A stretch of DNA of 6,072 bases from Alcaligenaceae bacterium (GTDB taxonomy: Bacteria > Pseudomonadota > Gammaproteobacteria > Burkholderiales > Burkholderiaceae_B), in the NCBI GenBank assembly GCA_029265335.1, contig JAJUJN010000133.1, forward strand, positions 1 through 6,072. Direction: 5' to 3'. Of the stretch, positions 1 to 6,072 are shown in pieces. Both the position numbers and the translations under genes were made by a program. Positions within the stretch are counted from its first letter, which is position 1. Every line of letters starts with the position of its first letter. The notes below the pieces were generated by a model that saw only the letters and a program-made list of their open reading frames with translations, made no database searches and had not been told where the DNA came from.

Positions 1-704
1 AAGAAAGGCTTGCCCCACTCGCCCAACCCGGTGTGCCAATCGATGAAGGCCACGCGACATGCGCCGCGTGCATGCTGCCGAACAACCTGCTCGAGCGTGC
101 GATTCGACCATTGCCGCTCCTGCCCCCCGTACAACAGCCCGTCGGCATGACGGTATTGACCATTGAACACCGCAGCCATGAAGGCGTTTTGACCCTGCTG
201 CTCGCGCCAGTGCTGGATCCGCTTCGCCGCCTCGACCGCTTCGGGCGAACCAGGCAGCACGCACAGATCAGCGTGCAGTTCTTCGTAGCCAGGGTTGGCA
301 GGCAGGGGCTGCGCGAAATCGATAAAGTTGCGATTGAGATCCACGTGGTTCTCGTTCGTGCGCGACAAATGCGCCAACCCGTAGGGATTCACGCCGTGAA
401 TCAACAATACCGCCGTGTCGGCAGGCAAGCGAGAAAAATGCCCCTGATTCATGGCCGCGCAGAACAAGGGGCTGATCGCCAACCCCTCAGAACCGTGGGT
501 GCCCGCCAGCATCACCAGCAAACGCGATGAGTCACTGGCACCGAAACGCACGACATCCATGTACAAGGGTTCGCCTTCAGGCCCGAATGCCTCGGGGTGC
601 TGATGGCTTTCGATGGCGCCGCCGGCGCGCTCTGCGGCCTCGATGAATTGCTTGCGAACAAGCTCGTAACGCGTATGAAACTCCACGACCGGGGATACCG
701 ACAT
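1..704 (-). CDS. DUF2817 family M14-like zinc carboxypeptidase/deacylase, N-terminal part (3' end outside window)
   Basis: The first 234 residues are visible and the frame is open to the window edge. The start is an ATG at 704, preceded by an AGGAG (717-713) with 8-nt spacing. Metallocarboxypeptidase-like motifs are clear: GTHGSEG at residues 68-74 supplies the HxxE zinc-ligand pair (H70, E73), NxNHVDLNRNF at 117-127 matches the substrate-binding Asn-Arg segment of the M14 fold, and DWHTGLGEWG at 222-231 carries the likely third zinc ligand H224. This combination is typical of the DUF2817 family, whose substrates are mostly unknown. No signal peptide is visible at the N-terminus, so a cytoplasmic protein is expected. 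The catalytic glutamate expected further downstream in M14 enzymes is outside the window. The gene diverges from ahpC with 303 nt between them and shows no evident functional link to it. The family call is firm; substrate and activity are not. Confidence 0.85.
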   Translation of the reverse strand, partial: MSVSPVVEFHTRYELVRKQFIEAAERAGGAIESHQHPEAFGPEGEPLYMDVVRFGASDSSRLLVMLAGTHGSEGLAISPLFCAAMNQGHFSRLPADTAVLLIHGVNPYGLAHLSRTNENHVDLNRNFIDFAQPLPANPGYEELHADLCVLPGSPEAVEAAKRIQHWREQQGQNAFMAAVFNGQYRHADGLLYGGQERQWSNRTLEQVVRQHARGACRVAFIDWHTGLGEWGKPF

Positions 705-898
705 GGGCTGAACTCCTGTGGGCTAGTGGCGGCAAAGCGTATCAAACCCCGGGCCTGCGTCCAAACAGTGCGTCACTCGCTATATGCGCTCTGGTTATAA
801 GGCTGCCTGCGTTAGGGTGTGCGATCAGGGGGCTTGAAAAACTTGGCCCCGGCCCCATCTAAAAAGTTGGCACGGGAAGACCGCTGTCGCAGCAACCA

Positions 899-926
899 TT
901 GCCAAAAACAATCAAAACAATATAAA
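899..926 (+). promoter_or_regulatory. Predicted sigma70-type promoter of ahpCF
   Basis: A TTGCCA -35 box (899-904) and a TATAAA -10 box (921-926) are separated by 16 nt in a very AT-rich context. The predicted transcription start near 933 would give a leader of about 75 nt before the ahpC ATG. It is the best promoter-like pair upstream of ahpC. The call rests only on similarity to consensus. Confidence 0.5.
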
Positions 927-944
927 TAATCAATTTTACTTATC

Positions 945-975
945 GGATGATCTGCGGCATCCTAAAGGTCATCCT
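945..975 (+). repeat. GGATG/CATCC inverted and direct repeats in the ahpC leader
   Basis: GGATG (945-949) and CATCC (958-962) form a 5-nt inverted repeat with an 8-nt gap. CATCCT then recurs as a direct repeat at 958-963 and 970-975, 12 nt start to start. GGATGA (945-950) also pairs with TCATCC (969-974). The elements lie between the predicted transcription start and the ahpC Shine-Dalgarno. They could be a protein-binding site or alternative small RNA hairpins. Elements this short may also arise by chance. Confidence 0.35.
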
Positions 976-1007
976 GCTCATTAACCCTTCAACAAGAGGA
1001 AAACTCT

Positions 1008-1571
1008 ATGTCTCTAATCAATACCGAAGTCAAACCTTTCAACGCCACCGCCTATCACAACGGTGATTTCGTAGAGGTTTCCGATGCCGATCTCAAAGGT
1101 AAATGGTCGGTAGTGTTTTTCTATCCGGCCGACTTTACTTTCGTTTGCCCCACCGAACTGGGCGATCTGGCCGACCACTACGAAGAGTTCAAGAAGCTGG
1201 GTGTAGAAATCTACGGCGTGTCTACCGACACTCATTTCACGCACAAGGCGTGGCATGACAGCTCCGACACCATCAGAAAAGTGCAGTATCCGCTGGTTGG
1301 CGACCCCACTGCCACCCTGGCTCGCAACTTCGGTGTGCTGATCGAAGAAGAAGGCCTGGCCCTGCGCGGCACCTTCGTGATCAACCCCGAAGGTCAGATC
1401 AAGGTGATGGAAGTACACGACAACGGTATTGGCCGCAACGCTGGCGAACTCCTGCGCAAAGTGCGCGCCGCCCAGCACATTGCCGCCAACCCGAACGAAG
1501 TCTGCCCCGCGAACTGGGAGCCGGGTGCCGAAACGCTCAAGCCCTCGCTCGATCTCGTCGGCAAGATCTAA
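1008..1571 (+). CDS. ahpC: Alkyl hydroperoxide reductase subunit C (typical 2-Cys peroxiredoxin)
   Basis: The 187-residue product has the same length as enterobacterial AhpC. The peroxidatic centre is in FTFVCPTE, with P40, T44 and C47 forming the PxxxTxxC motif and R120 in ALRGTF as the conserved active-site arginine. The resolving cysteine is C166 in EVCPANW. The C-terminus ends in the family-typical SLDLVGKI, and the GIGRN segment (about 140-144) matches the redox-sensitive enterobacterial type. The enzyme reduces H2O2, organic hydroperoxides and possibly peroxynitrite in the cytoplasm and is recycled by AhpF, encoded immediately downstream. The ATG at 1008 has an AGAGGA (995-1000) 7 nt upstream. 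Induction by OxyR is usual for the family, but I could not see a clear OxyR site. No key residue is missing. Confidence 0.97.
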   Translation: MSLINTEVKPFNATAYHNGDFVEVSDADLKGKWSVVFFYPADFTFVCPTELGDLADHYEEFKKLGVEIYGVSTDTHFTHKAWHDSSDTIRKVQYPLVGDPTATLARNFGVLIEEEGLALRGTFVINPEGQIKVMEVHDNGIGRNAGELLRKVRAAQHIAANPNEVCPANWEPGAETLKPSLDLVGKI

Positions 1572-1611
1572 CTCCTGTCCGTCATTTCGTTCTCCCGGCC
1601 AAGCCAACACA

Positions 1612-1625
1612 GGCCCGGCCGGGCC
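1612..1625 (+). repeat. Perfect 14-nt GC palindrome between ahpC and ahpF
   Basis: GGCCCGGCCGGGCC is a perfect palindrome that can fold in RNA as a 5-bp stem (1612-1616 with 1621-1625) and a 4-nt loop. CCCGGCC at 1594-1600 can alternatively pair with GGCCGGG at 1617-1623, which excludes the first fold. It sits directly against the next hairpin. Confidence 0.6.
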
Positions 1626-1651
1626 GCGCCGGCGCCTACCGGCACCGGCGC
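1626..1651 (+). promoter_or_regulatory. Strong stem-loop in the ahpC-ahpF intergenic region (possible attenuator or mRNA stabiliser)
   Basis: GCGCCGG (1626-1632) pairs with CCGGCGC (1645-1651). After a single C/A mismatch the stem continues as GCC (1634-1636) with GGC (1641-1643) around a TACC loop. It follows the ahpC stop by 54 nt and is followed by a pyrimidine-rich but not T-only stretch (1657-1670), so it is not a classic intrinsic terminator. Partial termination or protection of the ahpC 3' end would give more AhpC than AhpF, as the enzyme pair requires. The structure is read from sequence; its role is inferred. Confidence 0.5.
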
Positions 1652-1688
1652 CATCCGTTCTTTCGTCTCTCACAAGGAGTCGCTCAAC

Positions 1689-3272
1689 ATGCTCGAAGCC
1701 AATATCAAAACCCAGTTGCAAAGTCATTTCGAAAAGCTCCGCGAGCCCATCGAACTGGTCGCCACCCTCGATGAGGGCGCCAAGTCGCGTGAACTGCGGG
1801 AGCTGCTGGACGAGTTGGCCGGCCTGAGCGACAAAGTCACCGTTCGCTACGATGGCAGCCATGAGCGCGTCCCGGCCTTCGACATCCGCCGGGCAGGCAC
1901 GGATATTGCCGTTACGTTTGCCGGCATTCCCATGGGCCATGAGTTCACCTCGCTGGTGATTGCCTTGCTGCAAGTGGGGGGCCACCCACCCAAGGTGAGC
2001 GACGACGTCATCGAGCAGATCCGTTCGCTCGAGGGCGAATACTCTTTCGAAACCTATGTCTCGCTGTCGTGCCAGAACTGCCCCGATGTGGTGCAGGCAC
2101 TCAACCTCATGTCGGTGCTCAATCCCCGAATCCGTCACGTGGCCATCGATGGCGCCCTGTTCCCCGAAGAGGTCGAGCAGCGCCAAGTCATGGCCGTGCC
2201 GTCGGTTTTCCTCAACGGAGAAGCCTTCGATCAGGGTCGCACCACGGTAGAACAGATCCTGCGCAAGCTCGACAGCGGCGCAAGCGAGCGCGAAGCCGCC
2301 ACACTCAACGAGCGTGAGCCCTACGACGTACTCATCGTGGGCGGCGGGCCGGCGGGAGCCGCAGCGGCGATCTACGCCGCCCGCAAAGGCATACGTACCG
2401 GACTGGTGGCCGAACGCTTCGGTGGCCAGGTCATGGATACCCTGGGCATCGAGAACTTCGTGTCGGTGGAATACACCGAGGGGCCCAAGCTGGTAGCCGC
2501 CATGGAAAGCCACGTGCGCAGTTACGACGTGGACGTGATCGATCAGCAAACTGCCACCGCCCTCAAGGCTGGCGAGCTCAAAGCGGTGGAACTCGAAAAC
2601 GGCGCCGTTTTGCGTGGCAAAACCGTGGTGCTCGCCCCCGGCGCGCGTTGGCGCGAACTCAATGTGCCGGGCGAACAGGAGTACCGCAACAAGGGCGTGG
2701 CCTATTGCCCGCACTGCGACGGCCCCCTGTTCAAAGGCAAGCACGTGGCTGTAGTGGGTGGCGGCAACTCCGGAGTTGAGGCCGCCATCGACCTTGCCGG
2801 CATTGTGGGCAAGGTCACGCTCATCGAGTTCGCCGACGAGCTCAAGGCAGATGCCGTACTGCAAAAGAAAGTGCGCACCCTCAAGAACGTCGACATCGTA
2901 TTGAATGCTCAAACCACCGAGATCACCGGCGACGGCCAAAAGGTGAACGGCCTGGTGTATCAGGATCGGGCCACGCAAAGTCAGCACCGCGTGGATCTCG
3001 ATGGCGTGTTTGTGCAGATCGGCCTGGTGCCCAACACGCAATGGCTGGCAGGCGCCGTTGAGCTTTCGCCCCACGGCGAAATCGAAATCAACGATCGCGG
3101 TGAAACATCCGTGCCCGGTGTGTTCGCCGCCGGCGACGCCACCACCGTGCCCCACAAGCAGATTGTGGTGGCGATGGGGGCCGGCACTACGGCTGCGCTC
3201 GGTGCTTTCGACTACCTCATCCGGCATTCGGTGGAAGCCGACAGCGAGGCGCCAGAAACGGTCGCCGCCTGA
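1689..3272 (+). CDS. ahpF: Alkyl hydroperoxide reductase subunit F (NADH:peroxiredoxin reductase, FAD flavoprotein)
   Basis: The 527-residue protein aligns by eye along its full length with enterobacterial AhpF (about 521 residues). Its N-terminal tandem thioredoxin-fold domain (about 1-195) carries the CQNC redox pair C128/C131 that reduces AhpC. The thioredoxin reductase-like part follows: FAD-binding GGGPAG (218-223), the second redox pair CPHC (C340/C343), NAD-binding GGGNSG (357-362), and the C-terminal FAD segment [15 protein letters not shown]. An acidic residue (E380 in LIEFADELK) at the end of the second strand of the nucleotide domain favours NADH over NADPH. The start ATG at 1689 has AAGGAG (1674-1679) with 9-nt spacing. 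The C-terminus runs about a dozen residues past the usual end after DYLIR and is rich in Glu and Ala. The gene lies 117 nt after ahpC with no promoter seen between them, so co-transcription is likely. Confidence 0.97.
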   Translation: MLEANIKTQLQSHFEKLREPIELVATLDEGAKSRELRELLDELAGLSDKVTVRYDGSHERVPAFDIRRAGTDIAVTFAGIPMGHEFTSLVIALLQVGGHPPKVSDDVIEQIRSLEGEYSFETYVSLSCQNCPDVVQALNLMSVLNPRIRHVAIDGALFPEEVEQRQVMAVPSVFLNGEAFDQGRTTVEQILRKLDSGASEREAATLNEREPYDVLIVGGGPAGAAAAIYAARKGIRTGLVAERFGGQVMDTLGIENFVSVEYTEGPKLVAAMESHVRSYDVDVIDQQTATALKAGELKAVELENGAVLRGKTVVLAPGARWRELNVPGEQEYRNKGVAYCPHCDGPLFKGKHVAVVGGGNSGVEAAIDLAGIVGKVTLIEFADELKADAVLQKKVRTLKNVDIVLNAQTTEITGDGQKVNGLVYQDRATQSQHRVDLDGVFVQIGLVPNTQWLAGAVELSPHGEIEINDRGETSVPGVFAAGDATTVPHKQIVVAMGAGTTAALGAFDYLIRHSVEADSEAPETVAA

Positions 3273-3299
3273 TTCCACCGATTGTGGCTTGATTTTTTG

Positions 3300-3347
3300 G
3301 GGCTCACGTTGCCGCTATCAGCGGCTGACGTGAGCCCTTTGTGTTTT
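3300..3347 (+). terminator. Rho-independent terminator of ahpCF
   Basis: GGGCTCACGT (3300-3309) pairs perfectly with ACGTGAGCCC (3328-3337). After a small internal mismatch the stem continues as GCCGCT (3311-3316) with AGCGGC (3320-3325) around an ATC loop, and a T-rich tail follows (3338-3347). It begins 27 nt after the ahpF stop. On the opposite strand the hairpin is followed by an A-run, so it should not terminate the convergent chemoreceptor transcript. It overlaps that gene's last 11 codons and stop. Confidence 0.9.
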
Positions 3348-5205
3348 CCAGGCGAAAGATGGCCACGGCCTCCTGGAGCCGTTCGGCCTGCTGCTCGAGA
3401 GAAGAGGCGGCCGCGGCAGCCTCTTCCACCAACGCGGCATTCTGTTGAGTGACGCTGTCCATCTGCGTCACCGCCTGATTCACTTGTTCGATGCCGCGCA
3501 GCTGCTCAACGGACGCCGCCGCAATCTCCTGCACCAAGTCGCTCGCACGCTGCACCGCGCTCACGATGTCGCCCATGGTCTGCGCCGTGCGCTTGACTTC
3601 TTCCACACCGATATCTACGCGGGTGGTGGCGTCGACGATCAACGCCTTGATCTCACGGGCAGCCTCGGCACTGCGCTGGGCCAGAGCACGCACTTCGGCG
3701 GCAACCACGGCAAATCCCCTGCCTTGTGTGCCTGCCCTGGCGGCTTCGACCGCGGCGTTGAGGGCCAGGATATTGGTTTGAAAAGCGATGCTTTCGATCA
3801 AACCCGTGATGTTGTGAATTTGCTTCGAGCTTTCAGAAATCCCATCCATCGTGCCCACCAGACCCTGAGCGTTGTCACCACCCGACCGTGCCACGCGCGT
3901 TGCCTCTTGGGCGAGGTTCTCGGCCTGGCGGGCGCTGTCGGTATTGTGACGAACAGCGGCAGCCAGCTCTTCCATGCTGGCAGCGGTTTCTTCCAGCGAC
4001 GCCGCCTGTTGTTCGCTGCGCGACGAGAGGTCGGCATTACCGGCCGCGATTTCGGCGCTGCCATGGTGAATCGCCAGCGCGCTGTCGCGCACGGCGGTCA
4101 CGGCTCGAGCCAGGAAGGCTCGCATGGCCTCCATGGCCTGTTGCAACTGCCCGATCTCGTCGCGTCGAGGGCTTAGCGCCTTGGCCCCTAACTGACCTTG
4201 CGCAATTTGCTCGGCAAAACGAACAGTCTCGCGTAACGGCCGCACGATCTGACGGGCGATGGCCCAGGCTATCAATAGCCCCACCAGGATGGCGACACCA
4301 GCCATCAGCAAAAGGATTTTTGGCACCCGCGCCACCAGCGCCAAGGCGGCCGATCGCTGGGCTGCATCGAGACGATCGATATCGGCATTGAGCGCCTGCG
4401 CGATAGCCTGCATGCGTTCGGTGGCTTCTTGCTCCTCGGCCAACGCGGGGCGGTAATGCTCAATCAGCTCTATATAGGTGTCGGTATCGGCGATCAACCG
4501 CTCAAGCTCCGAACTTTCGTTCGCGGGCAGGCGTTCAAGCAAGCCCTCGAACTGACCACGCAGCGCCCCCAGCGAGCCCAGCACGCGAGACTCTGCAGCC
4601 GCGGCGCCATCGAGCACCAACTCCCCTACGGCCAACAAGATGTTGGCGTATAGCTTCTCGAGCGCCGCCAACTGCCCCGCGATGCGATCGGCGTCGAGCC
4701 CATACGCCAGGTCGTAGTTTCGTGCCGCCTGACTCACTCGCGAAGCAAGACCCATAAGAGCGGATTCAATGCGATTTGCCACACTGGACCAGTCGGCTCT
4801 CGCCTGCAGTCGAACCAGATAGCGCTCCACCAACACGTCGCGCGCAAGGCGATACTCGGCGAGCTGCCGAGCCATGGCGTTGAGCGTGGCCGCCTCTTCT
4901 GTCTGCCAATTGAGCGCACGGGCATTCTCGATGTCTTGCTCGAGGCGGGCCAAATGAGCCTCGTTCTGTTCGAGATCACTCGCGTCGCGCGTGAACAGAT
5001 ACGTGAGCCGCGATTGGGTGGCCTGCGCCAGAGTATCGTCCAGCTGCGAGGTGGCTTCCATGCGTTGCACCTGCCCTTCCACCTGCAGCAGAGTAAAGTA
5101 GCCCCCGGCGGCAACAGCCAGTGTCAGTACCAGAATCGCCCCGAACCCCAGATAGAGGCGCGTGGCGATGCGAATCGACTTCAAGCGTTGCAGAGTCGCG
5201 ACCAC
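3304..5205 (-). CDS. Methyl-accepting chemotaxis protein with large helical periplasmic sensor domain
   Basis: This is a 633-residue transmembrane chemoreceptor. TM1 spans about 17-37. The roughly 250-residue periplasmic region (38-293) looks all-helical, and its size and patterns such as [17 protein letters not shown] resemble the helical bimodular (HBM) sensor class. TM2 spans about 296-317. A HAMP domain follows (RPL at 322-324, DEIGQL at 349-354), then the cytoplasmic signalling coiled coil with a likely methylation segment ([17 protein letters not shown], 398-414). The conserved tip begins AFQTN (474-478) and continues through [13 protein letters not shown], the CheA/CheW contact region. 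The C-terminus ends in LIAAT and has no NWETF-type CheR/CheB tether. I chose the GTG at 5205 because AAAGGAG (5220-5214) lies 8 nt upstream; a TTG at 5259 or an ATG at 5235 would lengthen the protein but look less well supported. The ligand is unknown; HBM receptors often sense organic acids. Confidence 0.92.
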   Translation of the reverse strand: MVATLQRLKSIRIATRLYLGFGAILVLTLAVAAGGYFTLLQVEGQVQRMEATSQLDDTLAQATQSRLTYLFTRDASDLEQNEAHLARLEQDIENARALNWQTEEAATLNAMARQLAEYRLARDVLVERYLVRLQARADWSSVANRIESALMGLASRVSQAARNYDLAYGLDADRIAGQLAALEKLYANILLAVGELVLDGAAAAESRVLGSLGALRGQFEGLLERLPANESSELERLIADTDTYIELIEHYRPALAEEQEATERMQAIAQALNADIDRLDAAQRSAALALVARVPKILLLMAGVAILVGLLIAWAIARQIVRPLRETVRFAEQIAQGQLGAKALSPRRDEIGQLQQAMEAMRAFLARAVTAVRDSALAIHHGSAEIAAGNADLSSRSEQQAASLEETAASMEELAAAVRHNTDSARQAENLAQEATRVARSGGDNAQGLVGTMDGISESSKQIHNITGLIESIAFQTNILALNAAVEAARAGTQGRGFAVVAAEVRALAQRSAEAAREIKALIVDATTRVDIGVEEVKRTAQTMGDIVSAVQRASDLVQEIAAASVEQLRGIEQVNQAVTQMDSVTQQNAALVEEAAAAASSLEQQAERLQEAVAIFRLENTKGSRQPLIAAT

Positions 5206-5220
5206 GGTGGCTTCTCCTTT
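5206..5220 (-). promoter_or_regulatory. Shine-Dalgarno that sets the GTG start of the chemoreceptor gene
   Basis: AAAGGAG on the minus strand (5220-5214) is followed by an 8-nt spacer and the GTG at 5205-5203. The new N-terminus, [20 protein letters not shown], gives a short basic cytoplasmic lead into TM1, as expected for a chemoreceptor. Confidence 0.75.
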
Positions 5221-5275
5221 GAATTGAGCAGCCATTCCATGGTAGCGAGCCGACGCCAAGGTGCAGGGCGCAAAC

Positions 5276-5318
5276 TGAGGGACAAGCCACCCTCAATTCT
5301 GGCGATATCGTGTCACGA
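5276..5318 (-). repeat. Two inverted repeats upstream of the chemoreceptor gene
   Basis: TGAGGG (5276-5281) and CCCTCA (5290-5295) form a 6-bp inverted repeat with an 8-nt gap. TCGTGTCACGA (5308-5318) is an 11-nt odd palindrome that directly overlaps CGATATCG (5303-5310). They occupy the only space available for a promoter between the upstream terminator and the chemoreceptor start, so they could be operators or leader hairpins. I saw no convincing sigma70 or sigma28 promoter here. Confidence 0.35.
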
Positions 5319-5334
5319 CCCAGTCATGAACACC

Positions 5335-5366
5335 AAAAAAAACCCCCTGAATACTATCCAGGGGGT
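5335..5366 (-). terminator. Rho-independent terminator of the TRAP permease gene
   Basis: Read on the minus strand, ACCCCCTG and CAGGGGGT form a perfect 8-bp stem around a 9-nt loop (5350-5358) and run directly into eight T residues (complement of 5342-5335; the first T closes the stem). It lies about 66 nt past the permease stop. On the plus strand there is no T-tract, so it acts one way and separates the permease from the chemoreceptor gene. Confidence 0.93.
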
Positions 5367-5432
5367 GGATTGGTGACTCTGCTCGGATCAGCCTACGGAG
5401 CGCACTCGCCTGGCACTCCGTAGACAGTGGGT

Positions 5433-6072
5433 TTAACGCAGCAGCTCGGGCAGGAACAACACGGTTTGAGGGAAGGCCCAAACCAGCGCAATGCAGATTG
5501 CGAACGCAAAGAAGAAGTAGCCCACGCCACGGAATATTGTGCTGATCGGTATTTCGGGCGCCAAGGCGTTGACCACGAAAACGTTGACCCCCACCGGCGG
5601 CGATACCGAGCCCACGGTGGTGACCAAGGTGAGCAGCAAGGTGAACCATATGGGATCAAAGCCCAGAGCTAGCGCCAGGGGGAAGAAGATGGGCAGCGTG
5701 ACCACCAGAAAGCCCAACGCGTCGATGAAAGCACCGCCGATGAGATAAATGATGAGGACGGCCAGCAACACCCAACCAGGAGACACTGGCAGCCCCGCCA
5801 CCCAATTGGCCAGCTCCACCGGCAAACGAGTGAGCGTGAGGAATCTGCCGAACACCACCGCTGCGGTGATGAGCAGCACCACCATGGTGGAAATGCGCAA
5901 CGACTCGGCCACTGCAGTCACGAGGTTCTTGAGCGACAGCGAACGCCGCGCCAGACCAATGATGAGTGCACCGAATGCCCCCGCGGCCCCCGCCTCGGTG
6001 GGTGTGAAGAAGCCAGCGTAGAGGCCACCGATCACAAAGGCGAACAACAGCAACGTTTCGATGACGTCGAGC
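5433..6072 (-). CDS. TRAP transporter large membrane subunit, DctM type, C-terminal part (5' end outside window)
   Basis: The visible 212 residues are the C-terminal half of a permease that is usually about 430 residues long; the frame is open to the window edge. Family hallmarks are present: GGLYAGFFTPTEAGAAGA near the visible start, GGAFIDALGFLVVTLPIFFP in the middle, and SVSPPVGVNVFVVNALAP near the end, with several hydrophobic membrane segments between them. DctM proteins form the ion-driven channel of tripartite transporters that import carboxylates and similar solutes delivered by a periplasmic binding protein. The small DctQ and binding-protein genes are presumably upstream on the minus strand, outside the window. 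The gene ends with TAA at 5435-5433, followed by a strong terminator, so it is probably the last gene of its operon. The substrate cannot be told from this fragment. Confidence 0.93.
   Translation of the reverse strand, partial: LDVIETLLLFAFVIGGLYAGFFTPTEAGAAGAFGALIIGLARRSLSLKNLVTAVAESLRISTMVVLLITAAVVFGRFLTLTRLPVELANWVAGLPVSPGWVLLAVLIIYLIGGAFIDALGFLVVTLPIFFPLALALGFDPIWFTLLLTLVTTVGSVSPPVGVNVFVVNALAPEIPISTIFRGVGYFFFAFAICIALVWAFPQTVLFLPELLR

Larger units (their letters stand above)
705..1007. other. Divergent intergenic region between the DUF2817 gene and ahpC
   Basis: This 303-nt region has no credible gene. The right half (about 895-945) is strikingly AT-rich against its surroundings and holds the likely ahpC promoter, followed by small inverted and direct repeats. 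For the minus-strand gene I see only a weak promoter candidate: TTGGAC (complement of 759-764) and GATACG (complement of 738-743) with a short 15-nt spacer, too poor to call. The GC-rich stretch 845-856 repeats GGCCCC twice without forming a convincing stem. I looked for the OxyR pattern of ATAG/CTAT half-sites spaced by 7 nt and did not find a good match. Confidence 0.6.

Noticed and set aside
33..530. A 165-codon plus-strand frame
   Set aside because: It is antisense to the DUF2817 gene, which has intact zinc-site motifs and a good ribosome binding site, and its own product resembles nothing I know.
1014..3278. A 754-codon open frame on the minus strand opposite the whole of ahpC, the intergenic hairpins and ahpF
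   Set aside because: It is exactly antisense to two firmly identified genes, its translation is rich in His, Gly and Ala with no recognisable domain, and no good ribosome binding site was seen. High GC at third codon positions commonly leaves such antisense frames open.
3445..4176. A 243-codon plus-strand frame
   Set aside because: It is antisense to the conserved signalling domain of the chemoreceptor and shows no domain of its own.
5235..5259. Upstream TTG (5259) or ATG (5235) as start of the chemoreceptor
   Set aside because: The extra residues are unlike a receptor N-terminus, and the strong AAAGGAG lies inside that extension at proper spacing for the GTG at 5205.
5206..5334. A sigma28 (flagellar) promoter for the chemoreceptor gene
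   Set aside because: The minus-strand stretch with CAGTTT followed by GGCGTCGG loosely recalls the -35/-10 pattern, but the -10 box lacks the GCCGATAA core.
5293..5649. A 118-codon minus-strand frame between the permease and the chemoreceptor
   Set aside because: It overlaps the end of the TRAP permease in another frame and runs through the strong terminator at 5335-5366.

Overview
The window reads as ordinary chromosome of a Gram-negative proteobacterium with fairly high GC. A Burkholderiales betaproteobacterium (Alcaligenaceae-like) is my best guess, from the combination of an enterobacterial-type AhpC/AhpF pair, a TRAP-type carboxylate transporter, a DUF2817 peptidase-like gene and the style of the chemoreceptor C-terminus. 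That placement is inferred from protein flavour and was not tested by any search. Both edges of the window cut through genes.

Layout: (1) Positions 1-704, minus strand: the N-terminal 234 residues of a DUF2817/M14-like zinc carboxypeptidase family protein, truncated by the window edge. (2) 705-1007: a divergent intergenic region with an AT-rich sigma70-like promoter and a small set of GGATG/CATCC repeats in the ahpC leader. (3) 1008-3272, plus strand: ahpC and ahpF, the two-component alkyl hydroperoxide reductase, separated by 117 nt that hold two strong GC-rich hairpins. (4) 3300-3347: a strong rho-independent terminator for ahpCF, which lies inside the last 11 codons and stop of the convergent gene. 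(5) 3304-5205, minus strand: a methyl-accepting chemotaxis protein with a large helical periplasmic sensor, HAMP and a complete signalling hairpin. (6) 5206-5432: the leader of the chemoreceptor gene and a near-ideal terminator for the gene upstream of it on the minus strand. (7) 5433-6072, minus strand: the C-terminal half of a TRAP transporter large membrane subunit (DctM type), truncated by the window edge.

Functionally, AhpF passes electrons from NADH through FAD and two CxxC centres to AhpC, which reduces H2O2, organic peroxides and possibly peroxynitrite. All catalytic cysteines are intact. The chemoreceptor and TRAP permease point the same way but a strong terminator separates them, so they are probably separate transcription units; a shared ligand is only a speculation.

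I found no mobile element, CRISPR array, tRNA/rRNA or clearly new system. The points most worth a second look are the ahpCF terminator embedded in coding sequence of the opposing chemoreceptor gene, the hairpin cluster between ahpC and ahpF, and the repeats in the ahpC leader.
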